Below, piece by piece: positions 24,496 to 32,090 of a stretch of 64,000 bases of DNA. This DNA is from Ignavibacteriota bacterium. GTDB taxonomy: Bacteria > Bacteroidota > Ignavibacteria > Ignavibacteriales > Melioribacteraceae. Both the position numbers and the translations under genes were made by a program. Within the stretch, counting starts at the first letter, position 1. Every line of letters starts with the position of its first letter. The notes beneath the pieces are model-generated. The model had not been told where the DNA came from and did not search any database. It worked only from the letters and a program-made list of their open reading frames with translations. The DNA is taken from the NCBI GenBank assembly GCA_016716225.1, contig JADJWT010000001.1, positions 248,001 to 312,000 of the forward strand. Reading direction: 5' to 3'.

Positions 24496-26706
24496 CTACG
24501 CCTCCAACTCAATAGTTACGAAATTTACATTCATTCCCGTTCCTCCCATCAATGGATCAACTTTATATTTTGTAACAAGCTGTGCATCGCTTGCACCTTT
24601 ATTGAAAGTCTGCCGATACATTTTTGCTTTCTGTCCAAAACCGTGAACCATATAAACGCAATCTGTTCTAATTCTTTCCGTAGCTTTAACCTTGATTTTA
24701 TTGCTTATAACTCCATCTTGATTTTTTAATTTTACATATTCACCATTATTAATTCCCAATCTTTTTGCAATATCAGAATTTAACCACAACTCATTTTCAC
24801 TCATCAAATCTGATAAAAATCTGTTTGATAAAGTTTTGCTAAAAGTATGAACCGGTGCTCTTCCAAATAATAATCTAAAATATCCGGCTGGCGGTTCTTC
24901 AGGTTTGGTATATTTTGGAACGGGATCAAATCCCGCTTCTTTTAGTGGAATTGAATAAAATTCAACTTTTCCGGATTGTGTATAAAATTCCGGAACATCA
25001 TTTTCTCCATAATAAATAGGCTGTTGAGGAGCTTTTATTATACCTTTTTCTTTTAATTCCGCTAAACTCAATCCCGCACTTTTCAATCTTGTTTCAAGAT
25101 ATTCTTCAACATTTTTCCAAGGAAAATATTTTCCTAAGCTAAGTTTATTTGCGAGTTGTTTTGCAATCCACCAATTTGGTTTTTGATCATTAGGAGAATC
25201 TATTACCGGTTGACGCAAACCAACAAATCCTTCTTTGAATGACGAAGTATTCAAATCATCATATCTTTCCAAATAAACTGATTCCGGTAAAACTACATCT
25301 GCATATCCAGCAATTTCACTTGGAACAACATCTACAACAACCAACACATCTAATTTCTGAATTGCATCTATTGTTTCTTGCATATTCGGCAAAGCTTGCA
25401 AAAGATTTGTAGCATAAATAAACCATCCTTTTATTGGATAAGGATTTTCGGTCAATGTTGCATCACGCATTCCACTTGAACTTTTTTCGCCTTCTGCAAA
25501 TGGATATCTTCGATTTGGATTATCAGCAGCTTCCCTTTTCGGTTCCGGGTAAGCTGGATAAGGATATTTTGGAATACTGTAATTATATGGAATATAAAAT
25601 CCGCCTTTCTTTCCCCAATTTCCCATAAGTGCATTTAACAAAGCAATTGCTCGGCTTCGTTGTGTATCATCTCCGTACCAAGTTGTGTGTCTTCCGGGAT
25701 GAATTAAAGTTGCCGGTTTATATCGCGCCATTTCGTAAGCAGTTTCTCTAATAATATCGGGTTCGATCGAAGTTACTATATATGCCCATTCCGGAGTGTA
25801 TTGGGAAATTTCATACGCAAATTGATCAAAACCAAATCCGTAATTTTCTACAAATTCTTTATCATATAATTTTTCTGAAACTATAACATTCATCCAAGCT
25901 AAAATTAATGCAAGATCGGTTCCGGGTTTAATTGGTAGATAATATTTCGATTTGCTTGCAGCAACGGAAAATCTTGGATCAACTGTAATTATTGTTGCAC
26001 CCTTTTCTACTGCTTCGGCAAATTCTTGTACTTGTGTATTATGCATATTTTCGCCAAGATGCGAACCAATTAAAACCAAACATTTTGCATTTTGAATATC
26101 TGTTCTTTCCGGTGAGCCAACTACATCTCCGAATGTTAATTCAAATCCAACTTCTCTTGGTCCGCGGCATTGAGTAAAAGATGGAGCAGTAATATTCGGA
26201 CTTCCATAAGCATTAAATAAATGCTGAAGAAAATTTCCTCCAATTCCGTGACTAAATAAAACCATAGATTCGGGTCCAAATTCCGACTTAATTTTTTTCA
26301 TTTTTCCGGCGATGTAATCTAGAGCTTCATCCCAAGTTACTTGAACAAATTCTTCTTTTCCTCTTTCACCTTTTCTAATTAACGGAGCTTTAAGTCTATC
26401 GGAATCCGAATAAACTCCAATTCCTCCGGTTCCTCTTGGGCACAATCTTCCGTTGCTTAATGGATCTTCCGGATTTCCTTCAATTTTCCAAAGTTCTCCG
26501 TCTTTCAAATATGCAATTGCTCCGCATTTCCAAAAGCATAAATCGCAGTAAGTTGGAATTTTCTGAATCCCTTCAACTTTTTTTCCGGATTTACTTTCAA
26601 TTTTTTCTGCACCTTTTACAACTTCACTAAGTGAAGTTACGGCAACGGCGGCACCAAAGGTTGCGCCGGTAATTTTTAAGAATCTTCTTCGTGATAATGA
26701 ATTCAT
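24496..26706 (-). CDS. Tat-exported molybdopterin oxidoreductase, PsrA/PhsA-like (polysulfide or thiosulfate reductase)
   Basis: 736 residues. A Tat signal (MNSLSRRRFLKITGATFGAAVAV) means the enzyme faces the periplasm. The [4Fe-4S] cysteines are C54, C57, C61 and C89 (CDLCFWKC ... GRLCPRG). The probable Mo-ligand cysteine is in FTQCRGPREVG near residue 185. GSHLGENMHNT, VVDVVPSEIAGYADVVLPESVYLERYDD and PVHTFSKTLSNRFLSDL follow the CISM family layout. Size and motifs fit polysulfide, thiosulfate or related sulfur reductases; arsenate or tetrathionate cannot be excluded. It follows the MerR gene by 3 bases and is followed directly by its Fe-S and membrane subunits. Confidence 0.93.
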   Translation of the reverse strand: MNSLSRRRFLKITGATFGAAVAVTSLSEVVKGAEKIESKSGKKVEGIQKIPTYCDLCFWKCGAIAYLKDGELWKIEGNPEDPLSNGRLCPRGTGGIGVYSDSDRLKAPLIRKGERGKEEFVQVTWDEALDYIAGKMKKIKSEFGPESMVLFSHGIGGNFLQHLFNAYGSPNITAPSFTQCRGPREVGFELTFGDVVGSPERTDIQNAKCLVLIGSHLGENMHNTQVQEFAEAVEKGATIITVDPRFSVAASKSKYYLPIKPGTDLALILAWMNVIVSEKLYDKEFVENYGFGFDQFAYEISQYTPEWAYIVTSIEPDIIRETAYEMARYKPATLIHPGRHTTWYGDDTQRSRAIALLNALMGNWGKKGGFYIPYNYSIPKYPYPAYPEPKREAADNPNRRYPFAEGEKSSSGMRDATLTENPYPIKGWFIYATNLLQALPNMQETIDAIQKLDVLVVVDVVPSEIAGYADVVLPESVYLERYDDLNTSSFKEGFVGLRQPVIDSPNDQKPNWWIAKQLANKLSLGKYFPWKNVEEYLETRLKSAGLSLAELKEKGIIKAPQQPIYYGENDVPEFYTQSGKVEFYSIPLKEAGFDPVPKYTKPEEPPAGYFRLLFGRAPVHTFSKTLSNRFLSDLMSENELWLNSDIAKRLGINNGEYVKLKNQDGVISNKIKVKATERIRTDCVYMVHGFGQKAKMYRQTFNKGASDAQLVTKYKVDPLMGGTGMNVNFVTIELEA

Positions 26707-26709
26707 AAA

Positions 26710-27153
26710 TTATAATCCCGATATTTTCTTAATTAAATCTTTTATTGCTCCGCATTGCGAAAATTCATTATAAACTTCGCATTCTCTGCAGTTTCGGTTT
26801 TCACAAATCGTATTTGGGTGTGTGAATGTCCAGCAAGGTTGCTGATGACTCTTAAAAGCATCACAAACTTTTCGGTCTTCTTCTGTACATTTTACAACTT
26901 CCCAGCAAGGAATAAGCGAGTAAATTGTTTTGATTCCGTTTATACTGATTTTCGATTCGTTAATTGCTCGGCGAATACATCTTAATCTTTCCAAATCGTC
27001 TTCGGAATAAATTCTTTGGTTTCCATCAGATTTATGCGGAATTATTAAACCTTCTTTTTCATACATTCTAAGGGTTGGAACGGAAATTCCAAGAATTTGT
27101 GCGGCTGTTCTGATTGGATAAATTGGAGTTTTTTTATCTATGGCAATTTCCAT
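26710..27153 (-). CDS. MerR-family regulator with an eight-cysteine C-terminal domain
   Basis: 147 residues. The MerR DNA-binding domain occupies residues ~10-75 (IRTAAQILGISVPTLRMYEKEGLIIPHKSDGNQRIYSEDDLERLRCIRRA). The last 60 residues hold eight cysteines (IPCWEVVKC, KVC, QPCW, TIC, NRNCREC, SQC), enough for an Fe-S cluster or zinc sites, and include the CW pattern seen in other anaerobe proteins. It is the first gene of the module A operon, 3 bases before the molybdoenzyme, so it very likely controls that operon in response to sulfur or redox state (inference). An inverted repeat lies just upstream. Confidence 0.9.
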   Translation of the reverse strand: MEIAIDKKTPIYPIRTAAQILGISVPTLRMYEKEGLIIPHKSDGNQRIYSEDDLERLRCIRRAINESKISINGIKTIYSLIPCWEVVKCTEEDRKVCDAFKSHQQPCWTFTHPNTICENRNCRECEVYNEFSQCGAIKDLIKKISGL

Positions 27154-27454
27154 TTCATTCCAAAAATGTTGATAATTATGAATATCAACTTTCTTGCCAT
27201 TTTAAAATATTAGCTTTTGTTAAATATTCTAATTTTATAATCAAATATTTTCTAAAATTTTGGATAAGACTAAATGTGTTTTTTTAATTTTGGGAGAAAG
27301 AATATAACTTATCTTTATAAAATATTTTCATACAAAAGTAGGAGTATTTTTCACTTTCATTACCTAAATAAGTTTCAAATTTTACCATATTTTCCTAAAA
27401 AATTGTAGTTGTTTGTCCGATAATTAAACATCTATTAAAAATTTTGGGAAAACG
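27154..27454. other. Divergent promoter region of merR/module A and the chemoreceptor
   Basis: 301 bases, AT-rich, with no coding potential that I can support. It contains the inverted repeat at 27168-27189 and must hold the promoters of the sulfur operon and of the chemoreceptor gene. Confidence 0.5.
27168..27189. promoter_or_regulatory. Inverted repeat upstream of merR (candidate operator)
   Basis: GTTGATA (27168-27174) and TATCAAC (27183-27189) form a perfect 7-bp inverted repeat with an 8-base spacer, beginning 15 bases before the merR start. MerR proteins bind such sites within their own promoter. Confidence 0.45.
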
Positions 27455-29674
27455 ATGAAATTAAACACACTTAGAGCAAAAGTTACTTTAATTTTATTAC
27501 TTTCGATTACGTCAATTTCTGTAATATTGCTTATTCTTTCTTACTCAAATTCTGTTGAAGAAAATAACTCAAAAATTGCCAATGAGTTTAAGAAATTTGA
27601 AAATCTATTTGACAAGGAAATTGAAGCTAAAATTCTTGATCAATCTGCAGCATTAGAAATTTTAAGTCATGATGAAAAAATTTTACAACTTTTTGCCGAA
27701 CAAAATCGTGATGAATTATCAAAATATTTACTTCCTCTTTTTGAAAATAAATTAAAACCTATTTACAAAATTGCTCAACTTCATTTTCACACAAGAGATA
27801 ATCTTTCCTTTTTACGACTTCATGAACCTGAAAATTTTGGTGATGATTTAAGTTCATTTAGAAAAACTGTTGTTGAGTGTAACTCACAGAGAAAAATTGT
27901 TTCCGGAATTGAAGTTGGAAAATTTGGAACCGGATTACGAAATATTACTCCACTTGAGTATAAAAATATCCATATTGGAAGTGTTGAATTTAGCGGAAGT
28001 ATTTTCGGAATTTTGGATGGAATTGGTAAAGCTTTAAATATGGAATACTCGATTGGAATTCATAAAAAAAATCTTGATGCAACCGGAAAAAAATTAGGTA
28101 ATAATGATATTGTTAAAGAAAAAAGTATTTACTATCATTTTTCAAATCCGGAAATAATTAAACAATTGGAAAATGTAGAAATTCAAAAAGAGCCGATAGT
28201 TTATGATTTTGGTGATAAAAAAATTGCCGTCGCTTCTATTCCACTTTATGATTATAAGAAAAAAGATGCCGGCTGTGTAACATTATTTAAAGATGTTTCA
28301 AATAATTATGCAGTTCTTCATAGCGCAATTTATAATTCTATTTTAGTTGTTTTTATTTCTACATTAATTATTTCACTTATTTCATTCACATTTTTGAAAA
28401 AAAATCTACTAAATCCTCTTGTTGCAATTAGCGAAGCAGCAAATAAAATTTCCAACGGAAAATATGATTTTACACTTTCGGTTAGAAAAAATGATGAAAT
28501 TGGTGCAGTAAGAAAAAGTTTAAATAAAATGATTGAAAATATTAATAGAAGCAGGCAAGCACTTCATGATGAAAAAAACAGTATAGAAGAAAAAGTAAAA
28601 ATTGCAATAAAAGAATCCGAAGAACAAAAACTTTATTTGGAAAAAAGTGTTGAGAAAATGCTTTATGTAATGAATGAATTTTCCAAGGGAAATTTAACAG
28701 TAAAACTTCCGGATGATTATCAAGATTCAATAGGAAAACTATTTAGAGGATTTAATTCAACTGTGAAAAATCTACATGATTTGGTAAGTAAAGTAAATGA
28801 AACAGTTGATTTAACAATTAATGAAAGTATGCGAATTGCCGCCGGTGTTGAGGAATTATCCATTGGCTCTGAACAACAAAGTGAACAGACAAATGAAATA
28901 ACAAATTCAATTGATGAAATGATTAAAACATTTTCAGAAACTTCACGAAATACAAATTCTGCAGCAAAATCTGCTAATGAAGCCGGAAAATTAGCCAAAG
29001 AAGGAAGCAAAGTTGTGCAAAATGCAGTTGAAGCAATGGATAAAATTGCATTGATTGTTTCTAACGCAGCTGAAAAAGTTTCTGAACTTGGAAAAAATTC
29101 TGATAAAATTGGTGAGATTATTCAAGTTATTGATGAAATTGCCGATCAAACAAATCTGCTTGCACTAAACGCTGCAATTGAAGCCGCTCGAGCTGGCGAA
29201 CATGGAAGAGGTTTTGCTGTTGTTGCTGATGAAGTTAGAAAATTAGCAGAAAGAACAACAAATTCAACACAAGAAATTTCAAAAATGATTCAGCAAATTC
29301 AGACAGATACTCAGCTCGTTGTTAACTCAATTTATGAAGGGAATCAAGAAGTTGAAAAAGGAAAAAAACTAGCTAAAAATGCCGGAGATGCAATTGATCA
29401 TATTGTAATTAGCACAAATCATGTTGTTGATGAAATTAACCAAGTTGCAACAGCTAGCGAAGAACAATCCTCGCAATCAAATCATGTTTCTGAAAATATA
29501 ATTAGAATAAATAATGTTGCTTCGGAATCTTTAGTCGGTGTACAACAAATAGCAAGCGCCGCAGAACATCTAAATAATATGACAATGGATTTGAAAGAAT
29601 TAACTTGTCAGTTTAAAATTAACAACAGTAATTTTAAAAATAATTGTAAAGAAAATGTTTATGTAGAATATTAA
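27455..29674 (+). CDS. Methyl-accepting chemotaxis protein with an extracytoplasmic Cache-like sensor
   Basis: 739 residues. Helix TM1 (KVTLILLLSITSISVILLILSY) and TM2 (ILVVFISTLIISLISFTFL, near 300) enclose a periplasmic sensor with LHFHTRDNLSFLRLHEPENFGDDLSSFRKT, of the dCache_3-like type. A HAMP domain follows (SEAANKISNGKYDFTLSVRKNDEIGAVRKSLNKM), then a coiled coil and the signalling domain, whose hairpin tip is IADQTNLLALNAAIEAARAGEHGRGFAVVADEVRKLAERT. It would steer motility toward or away from a small molecule. Lying between the two sulfur modules, it may sense a sulfur compound or electron acceptor (inference). Confidence 0.92.
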   Translation: MKLNTLRAKVTLILLLSITSISVILLILSYSNSVEENNSKIANEFKKFENLFDKEIEAKILDQSAALEILSHDEKILQLFAEQNRDELSKYLLPLFENKLKPIYKIAQLHFHTRDNLSFLRLHEPENFGDDLSSFRKTVVECNSQRKIVSGIEVGKFGTGLRNITPLEYKNIHIGSVEFSGSIFGILDGIGKALNMEYSIGIHKKNLDATGKKLGNNDIVKEKSIYYHFSNPEIIKQLENVEIQKEPIVYDFGDKKIAVASIPLYDYKKKDAGCVTLFKDVSNNYAVLHSAIYNSILVVFISTLIISLISFTFLKKNLLNPLVAISEAANKISNGKYDFTLSVRKNDEIGAVRKSLNKMIENINRSRQALHDEKNSIEEKVKIAIKESEEQKLYLEKSVEKMLYVMNEFSKGNLTVKLPDDYQDSIGKLFRGFNSTVKNLHDLVSKVNETVDLTINESMRIAAGVEELSIGSEQQSEQTNEITNSIDEMIKTFSETSRNTNSAAKSANEAGKLAKEGSKVVQNAVEAMDKIALIVSNAAEKVSELGKNSDKIGEIIQVIDEIADQTNLLALNAAIEAARAGEHGRGFAVVADEVRKLAERTTNSTQEISKMIQQIQTDTQLVVNSIYEGNQEVEKGKKLAKNAGDAIDHIVISTNHVVDEINQVATASEEQSSQSNHVSENIIRINNVASESLVGVQQIASAAEHLNNMTMDLKELTCQFKINNSNFKNNCKENVYVEY

Positions 29675-29700
29675 AAAAAACCTCAGGCTAAAGCCTGAGG
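29673..29700 (-). terminator. Intrinsic terminator of the module B operon
   Basis: CCTCAGGC (29681-29688) pairs with GCCTGAGG (29693-29700) around a TAAA loop. On the minus strand the hairpin is followed by eight T residues (29680-29673), which overlap the stop codon of the convergent chemoreceptor gene. Confidence 0.85.
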
Positions 29701-29730
29701 CTACAGTTTAAATGTATTTATAAAAATATT

Positions 29731-30921
29731 TTAACAACCGCCGACAACTCTTTTTAACTTTTTCTCAACACCGCCTTTGGGCTTATTGTTTTTAATCATT
29801 TCCGGAATTACTAAAGAAGCTTTTTCTCTAAATGCAAATGTTGTTTGTTCAACTTTATTTTGTGGAGTTTGTGTATTATCAAAATTCAAAATAAGTTTGT
29901 TAAATGTTTTAATCCCACCGGAAAGTATTTTAATATTATTATAACCAAGTTCTTTTGCTATAATTGCAATTTTTCTTTCTTCAATTTCGTCATTTGCAAT
30001 AAATACATTTGTTCTATTTGCCAAGCTTAAAAATCTGTTTGGTTCTTTTTCAAAAAAATTATCTATAGAAAATAAAATTGAATTTGGCAAACTTTGTTTT
30101 CTATATTCATCGGAAGTTCTAAAATCGAAAATTTGTAATTTTTTATCGCCTTCCATCATTCTGTAAGCTAATTCATCAGAAGTGATTTCTTTAAGCGGAT
30201 ATGAATTTACAAATTCTAAATTTTCAACCATTTCTAATAATCCCGCTTTTTTAGGAGGAAACATAAAAGCCGAAATTGCGATAAAAATTCCAACTGCTGT
30301 TAATCCCAAATAATAAGGAGTAAATCTAATTGCCGGTTTTTCAACTCCGTTAACTTTATTTTCAATTATTGAAGTTGCCCAAAAAGCTATAAGTGCTATT
30401 GAAGTAAGAATAAATGCAAATAATGATTGTGAAATTCCGAAAGTATCAAAAATTCTTATTCCGCCAAAATTATAAGCTTTATAAAAATCTTCCCAAAGAG
30501 GATAACCTTCTGCGAAAATTAATATTCCCAAAACAGAACCAAGGATGAAATACATTGCATCAATTTTACCAATGGCGGCTGCACACACGGAAGTTCCGGG
30601 ACAAAATCCGCCAATCACAAATCCTAATCCCATAATTAATCCACCGGCAATTGCTGCGCCTACAAATGTTGGATTTATATAAATTAGATTTACATCTAAA
30701 TATCCCCAATGATCTAACATTATAATTCCGAACATTGCTACAAGTCCCGCAGTAAAAAACACGCGAAGAACTGTAAAATCATAACCGTAGAATAATCCAA
30801 CTAATTTTTTAGAAGTTGAAAATCCGGCTTGCTCTAAAATTGCACCAAATGCAACTCCAATAACCAAAGCAATTATAAAATTTAAATCATTGCTGATTAC
30901 ATCGGGAACTAAAGGACCCAT
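29731..30921 (-). CDS. YeeE/YedE half-transporter fused to a Cys-less rhodanese-like domain ending in GGC
   Basis: 396 residues. Residues ~1-200 are the C-terminal half of a YeeE/YedE transporter (GVAFGAILEQAGFSTSKK, GFVIGGFCPGTSVCAAAIGKIDAMYF), followed by another helix and a rhodanese-like domain (ITSDELAYRMMEGDKKLQIFDFRTSDEYRKQSLPNSI ... NIKILSGGIKTFNKLI). The active-site loop reads NVFIANDE with no cysteine. The chain ends KKLKRVVGGC, a basic tail then Gly-Gly-Cys at the terminus. It aligns with the separate YeeE and rhodanese proteins of module A. SoxY also carries sulfur on a cysteine in a C-terminal GGCGG arm; a similar role here is inference. AAGGAG precedes the start. Confidence 0.87.
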   Translation of the reverse strand: MGPLVPDVISNDLNFIIALVIGVAFGAILEQAGFSTSKKLVGLFYGYDFTVLRVFFTAGLVAMFGIIMLDHWGYLDVNLIYINPTFVGAAIAGGLIMGLGFVIGGFCPGTSVCAAAIGKIDAMYFILGSVLGILIFAEGYPLWEDFYKAYNFGGIRIFDTFGISQSLFAFILTSIALIAFWATSIIENKVNGVEKPAIRFTPYYLGLTAVGIFIAISAFMFPPKKAGLLEMVENLEFVNSYPLKEITSDELAYRMMEGDKKLQIFDFRTSDEYRKQSLPNSILFSIDNFFEKEPNRFLSLANRTNVFIANDEIEERKIAIIAKELGYNNIKILSGGIKTFNKLILNFDNTQTPQNKVEQTTFAFREKASLVIPEMIKNNKPKGGVEKKLKRVVGGC

Positions 30922-30933
30922 TTTAAATTCTCC

Positions 30934-31446
30934 TTAAATCCAAAATTTTCTAAAAAAATATGCAAACAAATATGCACCACCAAAAATTGCAATCATTGTT
31001 AAAATTCCACCGGAAGATAAAACTGCCATTCCGCTTAATGCTGCACCGCTTGTGCAACCTCTTCCCAATTGTGCACCAAATCCAAATAATAATCCGCCGG
31101 TAATTGCACCAAATATTCTAATTCTTGAATCTATTCTTGGACCGTGTTCGAGAGTTAAATTTAATCTTTCAGATACTAATCCGGAAATAAATGCGCCGAT
31201 TAAAACTCCGATTACTTCAAAAACCAGCCAAGATTTTAGCGGGCTTCCAGTATGTTCTGATAAATATTCTTTGTAAAATTTTGTATTCTCTGCATGATTC
31301 GGAGTTACTGATTCAACAACTTGAACAGTCATACTTTTTACAGCTCCGCTTGCACCTAATCCTCTTCCGGTTATGTAAACTGTTGCAACTAAAAGAAGTC
31401 CTAATAAAAATCCTGCTAAATATGGATTCATATATTTTGTCTGCAT
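30934..31446 (-). CDS. YeeE/YedE-family half-transporter, N-terminal half (module B)
   Basis: 170 residues with four or five membrane helices: YITGRGLGASGA, LVFEVIGVLIGAFISGLV and GFGAQLGRGCTSGAALSGMAVLS with the conserved RGCTSG cysteine. It lacks the His-rich leader of its module A relative but otherwise matches it along the length. The ATG shares one base with the stop of the cytochrome b gene (TAATG), with GGAG eight bases upstream. It likely forms a heterodimer with the next gene to move a sulfur compound across the inner membrane. Confidence 0.87.
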   Translation of the reverse strand: MQTKYMNPYLAGFLLGLLLVATVYITGRGLGASGAVKSMTVQVVESVTPNHAENTKFYKEYLSEHTGSPLKSWLVFEVIGVLIGAFISGLVSERLNLTLEHGPRIDSRIRIFGAITGGLLFGFGAQLGRGCTSGAALSGMAVLSSGGILTMIAIFGGAYLFAYFFRKFWI

Positions 31447-32090
31447 TATTTACTCTCCTTTAATTTTAATACTTCAGCATCATCATGCTCAAGTTCTTCG
31501 TAGCCCGTTAACATTGCTTTTAAGTTTGTTGTAATAGTTTCACCAGTTGTTATTAAGTAAAGATGAACAATTAAAAATGAAACCAAAAAGAATGCCGCAA
31601 CTGTATGAACAATCGCAATAATTTCCAAAGAATCAATATTTAAAAATTTTATTTCATGTCTTTGCGGATAACGATAAAGCATATAGAGTAATCCGGAAGT
31701 TACCGAAAGCGGAATTACCAAAATTTTTAATCCGAAGTAAGTTAACTTTTGCATAGGATTTAATTTTCTTAAAACAGTTTTCTTTGTAGGATGTGGAGCA
31801 TTTTTAAAAATTCCGGAAAAATAATAATGCACTTGAGCAACAATATTTTTATAAGTTGGAATATATTGTTTCCATTCGCCTGTTGTAAAATGCCAAAATA
31901 TTGCAAATACAATTAGTATGATAAATAAATAAGCTGAAATATTATGGTACATTACTGCTTCTTCAAATCCGAAGAAATTATATGAACCGTGAATTTCAAA
32001 TCCGGTAAATCCAAGAAATATTATTAAGATTGCCTGCATCCAATGCCAAAATCTTTCAAAGGATTTATAGACATAAACTTTTTTAGTCAT
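31446..32090 (-). CDS. Membrane cytochrome b (thiosulfate reductase/formate dehydrogenase gamma type)
   Basis: 214 residues from ATG 32090 (MTKKVYVYKSFERFWHWMQ); GGAG lies nine bases upstream, whereas the longer start at 32105 has none. Four membrane helices carry candidate haem-b histidines: FERFWHWMQ, MYHNISAYLFI, FWHFTTGEW, and IAIVHTVAAFFLVSFLIVHLYLITTGET. It would oxidise menaquinol and hand electrons to the octahaem cytochrome encoded just upstream, with an 8-base overlap. Together they replace the NrfD/Fe-S pair of module A. Confidence 0.88.
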   Translation of the reverse strand: MTKKVYVYKSFERFWHWMQAILIIFLGFTGFEIHGSYNFFGFEEAVMYHNISAYLFIILIVFAIFWHFTTGEWKQYIPTYKNIVAQVHYYFSGIFKNAPHPTKKTVLRKLNPMQKLTYFGLKILVIPLSVTSGLLYMLYRYPQRHEIKFLNIDSLEIIAIVHTVAAFFLVSFLIVHLYLITTGETITTNLKAMLTGYEELEHDDAEVLKLKESK

